Below, in pieces: positions 12,326 through 12,456 of a stretch of DNA of 12,456 nucleotides; within the stretch, counting starts at the first letter, position 1; every line of letters starts with the position of its first letter. Source of the stretch: RGIG990 sp045589455 (lineage in GTDB: Bacteria > Verrucomicrobiota > Kiritimatiellia > RFP12 > UBA3636); the NCBI GenBank assembly GCA_045589455.1, contig JAZNPC010000011.1, positions 1-12,456 of the forward strand, given 5' to 3'. The notes beneath the pieces are model-generated. The model did no database searches and was not told the DNA's origin. It saw nothing but the letters and a program-made list of their open reading frames with translations. A program made the translations under genes and the position numbers.

Positions 12326-12456
12326 GTATGACGGGCATGTCATAGTTCTATGGTGAAAGTCCAACGGGGGGTAGTTACCGACCAACCCAATAGCGACTCC
12401 CAAGGTTTATGTTGTGAGGCATAGGCGAGAAGAAGGGATAGCGAAATCGTAGCCTA
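12326..12456 (+). mobile_element. 5' end of a bacterial group II intron (domain I), continuing past the window
   Basis: The sequence starts GTATGACGGGCATGTCATAG, which fits the GUGYG-type 5' splice-site start of group II introns with one change (A for G at position 3). Further landmarks of domain I follow in the expected order: ATGGTGAAAGTCC (12350-12362), GGGGGGTAGTTACCGACCAA (12366-12385), AGCGACTCCCAAGGTT, GGCGAGAAGAAGGGA and TAGCGAAATCGTAGCCT at the window edge. These are recalled features of bacterial intron RNA; no alignment was run. The intron-encoded reverse transcriptase/maturase and domains V-VI would lie downstream outside the window, so it cannot be said whether the intron is complete. 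It begins 2 bases after the terminator stem-loop of the lipoprotein gene. Confidence 0.72.

Overview
The window is an AT-rich bacterial chromosome segment of about 12.5 kb. Its housekeeping genes (pheS, pheT, a trmJ-like gene) are full length. Around them are accessory genes, a repeat-rich spacer, an insertion-sequence remnant and the beginning of a group II intron. The glycine-rich, beta-helix-like surface protein at the left edge resembles the giant repetitive proteins of Lentisphaerota/Victivallales and related PVC gut bacteria. The lineage is an inference from protein style; no rRNA or other decisive marker is present.

Layout: (1) 1-909 is the C-terminal end of a large repeat-containing surface protein, closed by a strong terminator. 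(2) 980-1480 has no credible gene but holds direct repeats, tandem hairpins, a long imperfect palindrome and a TTCATT-rich tract, so it looks like a degenerate or non-autonomous repeat element. (3) 1533-3857 is a two-gene operon with a clear sigma70-type promoter: a cytoplasmic beta-lactamase-fold serine hydrolase overlapping by ATGA with a Cof-type HAD phosphatase, followed by a terminator. (4) 3939-7801 is the pheST operon, with a very good promoter (TTGACT-17-TATTAT), a short structured leader and a strong terminator after pheT. (5) 7845-10614 holds three genes on the plus strand: a UDP-glucuronate 4-epimerase-like SDR enzyme, a TrmJ/SpoU-type RNA 2'-O-methyltransferase, and an ABC-2-type permease that overlaps the methyltransferase gene by 8 bases. 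(6) 10615-11702 is an insertion-sequence remnant: a minus-strand DDE transposase whose reading frame is open but has lost its start, with duplicated end-like repeats at its 3' side and a structured spacer beyond them. (7) 11750-12323 is a monocistronic lipoprotein gene with its own promoter and a perfect 15-bp terminator. (8) From 12326 to the window edge the sequence matches domain I of a bacterial group II intron, starting 2 bases after that terminator.

The core genes do translation work (Phe-tRNA charging, tRNA ribose methylation). The epimerase suggests surface polysaccharide synthesis. The permease has no ATPase partner in the window, and an insertion-sequence remnant directly follows it. 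I found no convincing entirely new system. The least explained sequences are the 980-1480 repeat element, the structured spacer at 10686-10755 with the duplicated repeats beside it, and the placement of the intron at the terminator.
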